NCBI GenBank assembly: GCA_002392265.1
Contig: DGGP01000128.1
Span: 1 to 14,299, forward strand
Direction of reading: 5' to 3'
Source: Firmicutes bacterium UBA3871
GTDB taxonomy: Bacteria; Bacillota; Clostridia; Peptostreptococcales; Anaerovoracaceae
Length of the DNA: 14,299 bases
Shown: one piece after another, positions 1 through 8,090 of the stretch
Layout: each line of letters opens with the position of its first letter
How positions within the stretch are numbered: the stretch's first letter is position 1
Translations under genes and position numbers: made by a program
The notes under the pieces: model-generated
What the model saw: the letters and a program-made list of their open reading frames with translations, nothing else
The model's database searches: none
Told to the model about the DNA's origin: nothing

Positions 1-1
1 G

Positions 2-901
2 GACTTCTGCGAAAGAGTAACCTACGGTACGGCAAACTGTGAACTGGTATTGTTCTTCGGCTCAAAATATACGGCAATAGTGGACGCGGGCATGTGCTAT
101 CCGGTGCCCAAAATCATTGAAAACATTGACGCGGCTCTGAAAAAGCACGGCAGGGACAAAATCGACCTCATTCTTATTTCCCACAGCCACTACGACCACG
201 TCGGCGCTCTGCCGTATTTCCTGAAGAAATGGCCTGAACTCAAGGTTTACGCTTCGGCAAAGTGCGCAAAGGTATTTTCCAGCGAAGGCGCAAGAAAGGT
301 CATGAGGGAGCTTGGCGAAAATGCGAGAGAATCCTATCACGACGGTATGTGGAAGAGCACGGAAATCATCACCGATCCGCTGCGCGTTGATGTAATAATC
401 GGCGAAGGCGACAGGGTTGAAATCGGACAAAAAGAAGGCGAGCAGTATTTTGAAGTACTCGAAACAAAGGGACACACAGACTGTTCACTGACATTCGGCC
501 TGATGCCTCAAAAGATTCTCTTTACCAGCGAATCCACAGGCGTTTACGGTAACAGAAACTTTGTACATACCGCAAACCTGAAGAGCTATCACGATGCTAT
601 CAATTCTGCAAAAAAATGCAAGGCCTGGGGCGCAAAGAGAATAATTTCTCCTCATTACGGCCTGGTTCCGTCCGAAATAACGGACACATACTTTGATATA
701 TTTATAAGGAACTCGGAAATTGAAAAGGACATGATTCTGGACTTCAGGGATAAAGCAAAGGACATGAACGAAATGCTCGAGTTCTTCAAAGGCGTTTACT
801 GGTGCCGGGAAAGAAAAAACGAGCAGCCGATAGGCGCTTTTATGGCGAACGCAACGCCGATAATAAACACAATTTTAAGGGAATTTGGGAGAGAGTTTTA
901 A
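2..901 (+). CDS. Metallo-beta-lactamase-fold hydrolase, 5' end missing
   Basis: Probable metal-dependent hydrolase of the MBL-fold superfamily; substrate unknown. The frame is open to the left edge (from base 2) with no stop. The first start-like codon, TTG at 50, has no ribosome binding site before it, and the residues ahead of it (VTYGTANCELVLFFG) look like the first beta strands of the fold, so the true start lies outside the window. Counting from TTG 50 as residue 1, the metal-binding HSHYDH motif is at 45-50, the next His is in GHTD (His142) and the last His is in SPHYG (His202). The position usually held by the bridging Asp reads TSESTG, so Glu161 may replace it. The roughly 75 residues after His202 look helical and include a Cys-containing WCRERK stretch. 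The next gene starts 4 bp after the stop, which suggests co-transcription. The fold is clear; the reaction is not. Confidence 0.88.
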   Translation, partial: DFCERVTYGTANCELVLFFGSKYTAIVDAGMCYPVPKIIENIDAALKKHGRDKIDLILISHSHYDHVGALPYFLKKWPELKVYASAKCAKVFSSEGARKVMRELGENARESYHDGMWKSTEIITDPLRVDVIIGEGDRVEIGQKEGEQYFEVLETKGHTDCSLTFGLMPQKILFTSESTGVYGNRNFVHTANLKSYHDAINSAKKCKAWGAKRIISPHYGLVPSEITDTYFDIFIRNSEIEKDMILDFRDKAKDMNEMLEFFKGVYWCRERKNEQPIGAFMANATPIINTILREFGREF

Positions 902-905
902 TTAA

Positions 906-3413
906 ATGCAAACAGGGAAAACACACATTCTGAAAAGGGCTGCGGCGCTGGGACTGGCTGTAAGCCTTTTCATGACCTGCCTGACGGGCTTTACTTCAAA
1001 GCAGGGCCTCGGCGCGGTCTACAAAACCGACACCTACGAAATTTTTGATAACACTTACTACACTCAGATCAGAGGCGAGCACCCTACAAACGGCATTGAA
1101 ACGGCACACATTGTAGAGGCCGACATTACCGGCAGCAAGCTTCAGGCATTTGTCATCAACGGCGAAGTCAGATCCACAGCCAGAGTAAGCGATTTTATTT
1201 CCTATCTCGAGGGACAGGGCTACAAGGTGATAGCAGGCATAAACGGCGACATCTTTGACACCTCCTCGGGCACCGCAAAGGGCCTCGTAATTCACGACGG
1301 TAACATTGTAACGGGCGGATACGGCTCGGACAGAGTATTTGCAATTACAAAGGATGGCAGAGCTACTATTGAGCCTGCAAATCTGAATTACAGCCTTCTT
1401 TGCACAATTGAATATCAGGAGGCTGTGTCGAGTGCTTCTGCGATTATGGTTCCGGTGACAAAGGAAATCACGGTTACCGAGGCTGCAATAGGCGATGACG
1501 GACAGCCGATTATCGGCGAGGACGGTCTGCCTGTAATTAACAAAAGAATCGAAACGGTAACCGAATATGTGGAGCAGCAGACAACGGAAACCGTTTATGA
1601 AACAGTAACAAAGGATAAACAGTTAAATATAGGATTTTTCAATGTGCCTCACGGTGGGGCAAACGCCCTGCATGTTTACAACAGGCATTACGGCAGCTCG
1701 ACAAAAACAACCGGAGTAAATGCCGAGGCCTTAATTGAAGTGGAGGATGTTCAGTTCAAGGTTAACGGAACGGTTAAGGGAGTTGTGAAATCAGTAGGCA
1801 CAAACACTGCAAATACTGCGATTGGAGACAATCAGATTGTCCTTTCGACAGTTCAGGGTTCTGAAACCTACAATTACATTTCAATGCTGAAAATCGGATC
1901 GGAAATTCAGATAAATATTACGGATCCGAATGAATCAAATTTAAAAAATACAAAGGAAGCCGTAGGCATTTATTACTCGCTTGTTGAAAACGGCAGGAAC
2001 GTTACCGTTGGTGCGACAATAAATCCGAGAACTGCAATCGGAGTCAAATCAGACGGGACACTCGTTTTGCTTGAGGTCGACGGCAGACAGTCTGCTGTAT
2101 CAAAGGGACTGGGGCTTTCAGACCTTGCGGATATGATGATAGATCTCGGCTGCGAATATGCGGTTAACCTCGATGGGGGCGGCTCCTCTGTGATGTACGC
2201 CAGAAAGCCGGGCGAAAACAGCACGGCGACGCGCCTTTCAAGCCCGAGCGAAGGCAGTGAGCGAAAGGTGGCGAATGCGATAATACTGGCTTACAAGGCG
2301 GGAGGCTCTTCGTCCGAAGCAAAGCATCTTTCGGTGGTTCCGTCAAATCTTTTGGCTATGCCTGGGGCGAGCATAAACCTTAATGCCTACGCATCAAACG
2401 CAAACTATGAGCCTGCAAGACTTTCGGGCTCTGTCAGCTACAGCGTCAGCGGCGACGGAAATCCTCAAATCAGCGGAAATGTTCTAAAGGTCGGAACTGT
2501 TACGGGCACAAATACCGTAACTGCGAGAGCCGGCAGCGCTTTTGGTACAAAAGCAGTTACAGTTGTAAATGATGTAATTATAAAGCCGTCTGTGAGCAAG
2601 CTGAATGTCGAGGCCGGCGAGACCAGAGACATAAACGTTTCCGCTTACTACGGCTCAGCTAACGTAAACGTGCCGGTTGCCTGCGATGATTCGCTGTTTA
2701 GCTTCAGCTGCGACGAAAATATCGGAACAATAGATGAAAACGGTGTCTTTACTGCAGTTACCGGAAATGCCGAAACCGGCAAAATCAGAGTTTCCTACGG
2801 CGCAAACGTAGTGTCGATAGATGTGAAGGTAGGCGCAAATATAATTGTCTTTGCGGATACAGGTGACCACTGGGCAAAGGAATATATTGGCAGACTTGCA
2901 GGGCTTGGCTATCTCGCGGGAATGGGTGAAAACAGATTCGAGCCTGACAGCAGCCTGACCAGAGCTCAGTTTGTGGCAATGCTTGCAAAGATTGACGGTG
3001 CTGCGGTAACGGAAAGCGCAGTGCAGCTTACGACAGATGCGGCCTTTACCGATGTTCATGCGGATGACTGGTTCGCTCCTTATGTGGCATGGGGCGTGGA
3101 AAAGGGCATTACAAACGGCATGGGTGACGGCACATTTGCGCCAAACAGTCAGATAACACGTGAGCAGATGGCTGTTATGCTTTTGAAATATTCATCAAGC
3201 GTAAGCTTCATGCTGCCGCAGACAGTTACTCTTCCGACCTTTACAGATCAGAGCTCAATCAGCGACTGGTCGATAAATTATGTATTTACCGCTGCCGGAG
3301 CGGGCATACTTTCCGGCTTTGACACCGGCGAGTTCAAGCCTCAGGGCAGCGCTACCAGAGCCCAGGCCGCAAAAGTGATATATGTTTTTGCGCAGCTTAG
3401 GGGAATTATATAA
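906..3413 (+). CDS. Secreted phosphodiester glycosidase (NAGPA domain) with SLH anchor
   Basis: Predicted exported surface enzyme of 835 residues. Residues 1-37 look like a signal peptide (basic start, hydrophobic core about 12-30). Residues 65-465 match the NAGPA/phosphodiester glycosidase family, whose mammalian member uncovers mannose-6-phosphate; in bacteria these proteins are thought to act on sugar phosphodiesters of cell-surface polymers, but the substrate here is unknown. Recognisable blocks are AGINGDIFDTSSG (110-122), PRTAIGVKSDGTL (374-386), NLDGGGSSVM (421-430) and VANAIILAYK (455-464). A Thr/Val/Glu-rich stretch at about 180-240 interrupts the domain. Two Ig-like beta-rich segments follow (about 473-556 and 558-643), then three SLH repeats (about 648-698, 713-763, 778-833). 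Their TRAQ, TREQ and TRAQ motifs are of the kind that bind pyruvylated cell-wall polymers. A GGGAGAG ribosome binding site overlaps the end of the upstream gene. Domain calls are strong; the biological role is inferred. Confidence 0.92.
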   Translation: MQTGKTHILKRAAALGLAVSLFMTCLTGFTSKQGLGAVYKTDTYEIFDNTYYTQIRGEHPTNGIETAHIVEADITGSKLQAFVINGEVRSTARVSDFISYLEGQGYKVIAGINGDIFDTSSGTAKGLVIHDGNIVTGGYGSDRVFAITKDGRATIEPANLNYSLLCTIEYQEAVSSASAIMVPVTKEITVTEAAIGDDGQPIIGEDGLPVINKRIETVTEYVEQQTTETVYETVTKDKQLNIGFFNVPHGGANALHVYNRHYGSSTKTTGVNAEALIEVEDVQFKVNGTVKGVVKSVGTNTANTAIGDNQIVLSTVQGSETYNYISMLKIGSEIQINITDPNESNLKNTKEAVGIYYSLVENGRNVTVGATINPRTAIGVKSDGTLVLLEVDGRQSAVSKGLGLSDLADMMIDLGCEYAVNLDGGGSSVMYARKPGENSTATRLSSPSEGSERKVANAIILAYKAGGSSSEAKHLSVVPSNLLAMPGASINLNAYASNANYEPARLSGSVSYSVSGDGNPQISGNVLKVGTVTGTNTVTARAGSAFGTKAVTVVNDVIIKPSVSKLNVEAGETRDINVSAYYGSANVNVPVACDDSLFSFSCDENIGTIDENGVFTAVTGNAETGKIRVSYGANVVSIDVKVGANIIVFADTGDHWAKEYIGRLAGLGYLAGMGENRFEPDSSLTRAQFVAMLAKIDGAAVTESAVQLTTDAAFTDVHADDWFAPYVAWGVEKGITNGMGDGTFAPNSQITREQMAVMLLKYSSSVSFMLPQTVTLPTFTDQSSISDWSINYVFTAAGAGILSGFDTGEFKPQGSATRAQAAKVIYVFAQLRGII

Positions 3414-3446
3414 AAAACAAAGAAAAACATAAGTTTACGTTATATT

Positions 3447-3473
3447 TTTACACGGAAAAACAAATAATATAAT
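3447..3473 (+). promoter_or_regulatory. Candidate sigma-A promoter upstream of the M16 peptidase gene
   Basis: The 85-bp AT-rich gap after the SLH protein gene holds a perfect TATAAT (3468-3473) preceded by TTTACA (3447-3452), 5 of 6 matches to the -35 consensus. The spacer is only 15 bp; using TAATAA at 3470-3475 as the -10 box would give 17 bp. No clear terminator hairpin was seen in the same gap, so read-through from upstream is possible. The M16 ribosome binding site AGAAAGG (3486-3492) lies downstream. Confidence 0.45.
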
Positions 3474-3498
3474 AAAGAGCAAAAAAGAAAGGCTAAAT

Positions 3499-4749
3499 AT
3501 GTTCAAAACCAGAAAACTAAATTGCGGCGTGCGCATTGTGATGGAGGATAATTCATACGTTAAAAGCGTGGCCATCGGTATCTTTGTAAAGGCAGGCTCT
3601 GTCGATGAAGAACCGAAATATGCAGGTATTTCTCATTTTATCGAGCACATGATGTTCAAAGGCACTGAAAAGCGCTCTGCAAAGCAGATTGCCGCAGATG
3701 CCGACAAAATAGCGGGTAACATAAACGCTTATACCTCAAAGGAGCTGACCTGCTATCATATAAAAACACTGACCGAAAATACCGACAAAGCAATAGAGCT
3801 TCTGACCGATATTTTCATGAACTCAAAGTTTGACCCTGCAGAGATGAACAGGGAAAGAAACGTTATATTCGAAGAGATGAGCATGTGCGAGGATACTCCG
3901 GACGATCTTGCTTATGAAATCGCAATGGGGAATGTCTTTGACGGAAATCCTCTCGGCCCTTCGATAATAGGAAACAGGACAGCGTTAAAGCGCGTCAGCA
4001 GAAATGTGCTTACAGATTATCTGCATGCGGAGTACACTGCGGACAGTATTGTTGTGGCGGTTGCGGGCAATTTCGATGAAGAAACTGTTTGCGAGCTCTT
4101 TGACAAATACCTTACGGGCATAAAGCCGAGCAAAAAGGAAAAGCAGGTAAAGGATGTTAAAAATCCGCCCAAATGCAGCGTCAGAGTAAAGGATATCGAG
4201 CAGAGCCACATCATGCTGGCAACCAGATCAATCAGCCTCGGCGATGATCTTTACTATGCAATGGCGATACTTACTACAATCCTCGGAGGAACGATGAGCT
4301 CGAGGCTGTTCCAGAATGTCAGGGAACAAAAGGGCCTGGCTTACTCGGTATATGCAATGAATCACGGCTACAGCAAAATGGGAACCTTTATGATTTATGC
4401 GGGCGTGAGCCACAGCAATATCCATAAAGCAATCTCTGCAATAAAGCACGAGCTCGATGTTTTGAAAAAAGACGGAATTACAAAAGAAGAGTTTGAAATG
4501 AGCAAGGTGCAGCTAAAGGGCAACTACATCTACGGGCTCGAAAACGTAAACTCGAGAATGATGGCAATCGGAAAGAACATGCTGCTGCTGGACAAATACT
4601 ATACACCGGAAGAGGTTATATCCGAAATAGATTCGGTGTCATCTGCCGATATTCAAAAATCAATCGACATGATAGGCGATATTAATACCTACAGCGGTGC
4701 GCTCGTTTCGGACCACAGAGCAAAATTAAAGGAAATGCTTTATGAGTGA
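3499..4749 (+). CDS. M16 family zinc peptidase (processing-peptidase-like)
   Basis: Predicted zinc metallopeptidase of the M16 (insulinase/pitrilysin) family, 416 residues, the usual single-subunit bacterial length, like Bacillus MlpA/YmxG. The inverted zinc motif HFIEH is at residues 46-50, and the third metal ligand is a Glu in the VIFEEM block at 122-127, about 76 residues later as expected. The Gly-rich GGTMSSRLFQNVREQKGLAYSVYA segment (263-286, given here as a block) is the conserved C-domain region that closes over substrate. No signal peptide is seen, so it is probably cytoplasmic. The gene starts 6 bp after AGAAAGG and its 3' end overlaps the dut start by 8 bp, which implies translational coupling. 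Family members process small peptides or proteins; the natural substrate here cannot be told from sequence. Confidence 0.94.
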   Translation: MFKTRKLNCGVRIVMEDNSYVKSVAIGIFVKAGSVDEEPKYAGISHFIEHMMFKGTEKRSAKQIAADADKIAGNINAYTSKELTCYHIKTLTENTDKAIELLTDIFMNSKFDPAEMNRERNVIFEEMSMCEDTPDDLAYEIAMGNVFDGNPLGPSIIGNRTALKRVSRNVLTDYLHAEYTADSIVVAVAGNFDEETVCELFDKYLTGIKPSKKEKQVKDVKNPPKCSVRVKDIEQSHIMLATRSISLGDDLYYAMAILTTILGGTMSSRLFQNVREQKGLAYSVYAMNHGYSKMGTFMIYAGVSHSNIHKAISAIKHELDVLKKDGITKEEFEMSKVQLKGNYIYGLENVNSRMMAIGKNMLLLDKYYTPEEVISEIDSVSSADIQKSIDMIGDINTYSGALVSDHRAKLKEMLYE

Positions 4750-5188
4750 TAAAAAGGTTGAAATTAAAATTAAATACTTTTCTGAGGATGCCGAAAGGCT
4801 CAGATACATAGACGGGAAATCCGACTGGATTGACCTCAGAGCCGCTGAAACGGTGGTATTAAAGGCAGGCGACATGAGCTTCATCCCGCTCGGAGTTGCC
4901 ATGGAGCTGCCAAAGGGCTATGAAGCACACATTCTGCCGCGCAGCTCTGCATTCAAAAACTACGGGATACTGCAGCCAAACTCCATGGGCATAGTGGACA
5001 ATACCTACTGCGGCCCTGACGACCAGTGGCGCATGCCCGTATATGCGACTCGAGATGCCGTAATTGAAAAGGGCGAACGAATTGCGCAATTCAGGATTAT
5101 GGAAAATCAGCCCGTTTTGAGCTTTGTCGAAAGCGATCTTTCGGGCAATGTCACAAGGGGCGGCTTTGGCTCCACCGGCCGCAAATAA
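4742..5188 (+). CDS. dut: dUTP diphosphatase (trimeric dUTPase)
   Basis: Hydrolyses dUTP to dUMP and pyrophosphate, keeping uracil out of DNA and supplying dUMP for thymidylate synthesis. At 148 residues it has the normal length of the trimeric family, and all five motifs can be found: motif 1 DWIDLRA (28-34, conserved Asp31), motif 2 PRSS (66-69), motif 3 GIVDNTYCG (83-91, catalytic Asp86 and base-stacking Tyr89), motif 4 RIAQF (113-117) and motif 5 RGGFGSTG (139-146). Motifs 1 and 3 differ from the common AGFDL and YRGE forms, and motif 3 continues into PDDQWRMPV, a slightly extended version. The start overlaps the last 8 bp of the M16 gene and dgt begins 12 bp after the stop. Because the active-site residues are kept, activity is likely. 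Confidence 0.93.
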   Translation: MSDKKVEIKIKYFSEDAERLRYIDGKSDWIDLRAAETVVLKAGDMSFIPLGVAMELPKGYEAHILPRSSAFKNYGILQPNSMGIVDNTYCGPDDQWRMPVYATRDAVIEKGERIAQFRIMENQPVLSFVESDLSGNVTRGGFGSTGRK

Positions 5189-5200
5189 TTGGGAGGAACT

Positions 5201-6211
5201 ATGAATTTCAGAGAAATTACGCAAAAGAGAGAGCTTGACACGCTTTCGCAATATGCAAGCATGTCCTGCCGCACACTCGGACGCGAAATGTACGAAGAGC
5301 CGTGCGAGGTCAGAACGGAATATCAGCGCGACAGAGACAGAATCATACATTCAAAGGCCTTTCGCAGGCTGATGCACAAAACTCAGGTCTTTCTGGCTCC
5401 CGAAGGAGATCACTTCCGCACCAGGCTTACTCATACGATTGAGGTTTCGCAGATTGCCCGCACGATTTCGCGCGCACTGAATCTGAACGAAGACCTGACC
5501 GAAGCCATTGCGCTCGGGCACGATCTCGGCCACACACCTTTTGGCCACAACGGCGAGCAAGTGCTGAACGAGATTCATCCGGGCGGCTTTGAGCACAACG
5601 TTCAGAGCCTTCGCGTAGTCGAGGTTCTGGAGTCACATCACGGAAGGCGTGGCATGAACCTGACAAAGGAAGTGCGTGACGGCATAGTAAACCACACCGG
5701 CTCTACGCTACCGTTTACGCTTGAGGGGCAGGTTGTGAGATTTTCCGACCGTATTGCTTACATAAATCACGACATAGACGACGCTATCAGGTCGGGTGTA
5801 ATCTGCGGTGAGGATTTGCCTACCGAGTGCGTCAGCGTTCTGGGAAACTCACACTCAAAGAGGATAAACACGGCTGTAATGGATATAATCAACCAAAGCT
5901 ATGGCGAAAACCACGTGATTATGAGCTCCGAGGTTCAAAAGGCGATGGATACGCTGCGTAGCTATATGTTCGAAAATGTATACAAATCAAAGAGAGTAAA
6001 GAGGGACGAGGATCTTCGCAATGTCGAAAATCTCATAAAGTCTCTGTATGAATACTATCTGGAAAAGCCTCAGGAGCTGCCTGAGGAAACATTATCGCTG
6101 GCATCGGAGTTTGGCATAAACGAAGTAGTAAAGGATTATATTGCCGGGATGACGGATCGATATGCGATTAATCTGTATAACGATCTCTTCGTTCCGAAGG
6201 GATGGAAATAA
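5201..6211 (+). CDS. dgt: dGTPase-like deoxynucleoside triphosphate triphosphohydrolase (HD domain)
   Basis: Predicted to cleave dNTPs to the deoxynucleoside and triphosphate, lowering the dNTP pool; exact nucleotide preference is unknown for this subgroup. The start is ATG 5201, giving 336 residues, because the longer open frame begins with a TTG (5189) lying on the ribosome binding site GGGAGG (5191-5196). HD-domain metal ligands are His78 in RLTHTIEV, His107-Asp108 in GHDLGHTPFGH and Asp183 in FSDRIAYINHD. The YQRDRDRIIHSKAFRRL block (41-57) is the family's N-terminal signature. The length fits the shorter Clostridia/Bacillus type rather than the about 500-residue E. coli Dgt. Only 12 bp separate it from dut, so two nucleotide-pool enzymes are made together, just upstream of dnaG. 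Confidence 0.92.
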   Translation: MNFREITQKRELDTLSQYASMSCRTLGREMYEEPCEVRTEYQRDRDRIIHSKAFRRLMHKTQVFLAPEGDHFRTRLTHTIEVSQIARTISRALNLNEDLTEAIALGHDLGHTPFGHNGEQVLNEIHPGGFEHNVQSLRVVEVLESHHGRRGMNLTKEVRDGIVNHTGSTLPFTLEGQVVRFSDRIAYINHDIDDAIRSGVICGEDLPTECVSVLGNSHSKRINTAVMDIINQSYGENHVIMSSEVQKAMDTLRSYMFENVYKSKRVKRDEDLRNVENLIKSLYEYYLEKPQELPEETLSLASEFGINEVVKDYIAGMTDRYAINLYNDLFVPKGWK

Positions 6212-6298
6212 TTTTTGAAAAATTTATTCAATAAAAAAAGGAAATCCCTTTTAGGCACAGTATAATATATTTAGAGACGTTTGGAGGCTGCATTCGAT
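6212..6298 (+). promoter_or_regulatory. AT-rich dgt-dnaG spacer with candidate internal promoter
   Basis: The spacer holds a perfect TATAAT (6261-6266), extended as TATAATATATT, about 35 bp before the dnaG start and just ahead of the ribosome binding site TGGAGG (6282-6287). No good -35 box is found at the right distance, so it would be a weak or activator-assisted promoter for dnaG-rpoD. Upstream are two adjoining AT-only palindromes (6210-6224 and 6223-6235). Short arms AAGGGAT (6197-6203) and ATCCCTT (6244-6250) could also close a large loop. None of these resembles a classical terminator. Confidence 0.35.
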
Positions 6299-8068
6299 AT
6301 GGCAGGAAACAACAGGGCAATTGAAGAAATTAAAAGCGCTGCGAATATTGTTGATGTTATAGGCAGAGTAGTGCCTCTGAAACGTGCAGGCAGCAACTAC
6401 AAGGGCTGCTGTCCTTTTCACAACGAAAAGACCGCGAGCTTTGTGGTATCCGAAAGTAAACAGATTTTTACCTGTTTCGGTTGTGAAGCTACGGGAGACG
6501 TAATCGAATTTACAAAGAGGTATTACAATCTCGACTTCAAGGAAGCGATTGAAAAGCTGGGCAAAGAATACGGCATTGATGTAGAGTTCAAGTCCGGCGG
6601 AAACGCTGAAAAAAACAAGCTTCTATACGAAATTAATCGTGAAGTTGCTGCGTTCTTTATGAGAGCGCTTTATGTTCCGGGAAATCCGGGGTACAAATAC
6701 ATCAGCGGCAGAGGGTTAAAACCCGAAACGCTGAAAGCATTTGGAATCGGATATGCCGATGAGGAGTGGCACAGCCTGCGTGACCACATGAGAAAGAAAG
6801 GGTATGATGACAAAACCCTGATTAGTTTGGGACTTTTGTCGCAAAAGAACGGTAACGTATACGATAAATACAGAAACCGTATTATATTCCCGATAATAAA
6901 CACCTCCGGAAAAGTCATAGGCTTTGGGGGCAGAATTATCGGAGACGGCGAGCCGAAATATCTGAACAGTGACGAGTCACCGATATTTCAGAAAAAGAAC
7001 AACCTGTATGCGCTGAATCTCTCCAGAAAGTTTGCCGGAGAGCAGGACTGCGCAATACTTGTTGAAGGCTATATGGATGTTGTCTCGCTTTATCAGAGCG
7101 GAGTTAAAAATGTTGCCGCATCGCTGGGTACCGCGCTTACCGAAAACCAGGCAAGGCTTTTAAAGCGCTATACAAAGAATGTGGTGCTTTCTTACGACGC
7201 CGATAATGCGGGCAGGAAAGCCGCACTTCGCGGTATTGAGATTTTGCACAAAGAAGACTGCAACGTAAAGGTGTTGCATGTCTCTGACGGCAAGGATCCC
7301 GATGAATTTGTTAAAAAGAACGGGCCTGAAGCATTCAGAAAGGAAGTTGCGAGCGCGCTTAATTATGCCGAATATCGTCTCGAGGATGTGAAAAGAACGT
7401 TTCCGCCGGGTAATGACGAAAACAGGCTTAAATATATGAAAGCGGCCGCTGATGTAATTAAGAGTCTTTCACCTGTAGAGCAGGATATATATATCAAAAA
7501 GGTTGCAGGTGAGCAGGGTATTTCCGAAGGCGCACTGAGGCGCGAGGTCGAACAGTCAGCTCAGGAACCGACTGTAAAGAATTACGGACCGAAAAAAATA
7601 CCTCAAAAGGCAAAAAGAGATGACAATATTACCGTTATTGAGAGACAACTTATTAAAATACTCACGGTTGAGCCATCGACTTATAAAGAAATAGCGAAAC
7701 GCAAACACGTTTTCGCCAGCAGTTCGGGAGCAAATATTTTTAATGCTCTTTACAGCAGGCTTAGCGGCAGCTTTGGCAGTGAAATACTTGATGTAAAGGC
7801 ACTGGCAGATGGACTTTCGAGCGAAGATGCAGAAATTCTAAAGAGTATAATTGAGAATGAGCCCGTGGCGGGCAATGTTGAGAAAATCCTGCATCAATGC
7901 TTTGATACCATCGCGTGCAAGGATCTGGAAAGACGCAGAAATGAACTCACTGCCAGACTGGACATGATCGATAATACCGACAGCTCGGCTGATGAAAAGG
8001 CCAGGGAAATTATCGAGGAAATTATGTTCCTGAACGAAGAAATCAGCAAACTCAAAACCCATTTTTAG
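6299..8068 (+). CDS. dnaG: DNA primase
   Basis: Makes the RNA primers for replication and works with the replicative helicase at the fork. The start is taken as ATG 6299 (589 residues): the longer frame starts at TTG 6281, which sits in the ribosome binding site TGGAGG (6282-6287), although the 11-nt spacing to ATG is rather long. The N-terminal zinc ribbon is complete: Cys38 and His41 in CPFH, Cys59 and Cys62 in CFGC. The catalytic TOPRIM core follows, with Glu256 in LVEGYMD and Asp300/Asp302 in SYDADNAG, then the DGKDPDEF block. The last about 150 residues are variable and helical, as expected for the helicase-binding domain. rpoD follows after 19 bp, the classic dnaG-rpoD arrangement. Length and motifs are normal. 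Confidence 0.97.
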   Translation: MAGNNRAIEEIKSAANIVDVIGRVVPLKRAGSNYKGCCPFHNEKTASFVVSESKQIFTCFGCEATGDVIEFTKRYYNLDFKEAIEKLGKEYGIDVEFKSGGNAEKNKLLYEINREVAAFFMRALYVPGNPGYKYISGRGLKPETLKAFGIGYADEEWHSLRDHMRKKGYDDKTLISLGLLSQKNGNVYDKYRNRIIFPIINTSGKVIGFGGRIIGDGEPKYLNSDESPIFQKKNNLYALNLSRKFAGEQDCAILVEGYMDVVSLYQSGVKNVAASLGTALTENQARLLKRYTKNVVLSYDADNAGRKAALRGIEILHKEDCNVKVLHVSDGKDPDEFVKKNGPEAFRKEVASALNYAEYRLEDVKRTFPPGNDENRLKYMKAAADVIKSLSPVEQDIYIKKVAGEQGISEGALRREVEQSAQEPTVKNYGPKKIPQKAKRDDNITVIERQLIKILTVEPSTYKEIAKRKHVFASSSGANIFNALYSRLSGSFGSEILDVKALADGLSSEDAEILKSIIENEPVAGNVEKILHQCFDTIACKDLERRRNELTARLDMIDNTDSSADEKAREIIEEIMFLNEEISKLKTHF

Positions 8069-8070
8069 AT

Positions 8071-8090
8071 AGGAGGAGTATGTACTAATG
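8071..8090 (+). promoter_or_regulatory. rpoD ribosome binding site with a two-codon ORF before the start
   Basis: AGGAGGAG (8071-8078) is a very strong ribosome binding site. Between it and the rpoD ATG (8088) lies ATG TAC TAA (8080-8088), a two-codon ORF whose stop shares its last A with the rpoD start (TAATG). The first ATG is only 3 nt from AGGAGG and the rpoD ATG is 11 nt away, so a short start-stop cycle followed by reinitiation at rpoD is conceivable. Confidence 0.4.

Noticed and set aside
62..475. 137-codon open frame on the - strand
   Set aside because: It lies entirely opposite the clear MBL-fold gene and its protein shows no recognisable motif.
3414..3498. Possible terminator after the SLH protein gene
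   Set aside because: Only a weak AT stem (around ATAA/TTAT) can be drawn, with no stable hairpin before the T-run at 3445-3449.
5189..5200. TTG start 12 bp upstream for dgt
   Set aside because: The TTG shares bases with the GGGAGG ribosome binding site; ATG 5201 is correctly spaced.
4859..5350. 163-codon open frame on the - strand
   Set aside because: It spans the end of dut and the start of dgt on the opposite strand, and both of those are certain genes.
6281..6298. TTG start for dnaG
   Set aside because: It overlaps the TGGAGG ribosome binding site; primases commonly begin just before the IEEIK block, as with ATG 6299.
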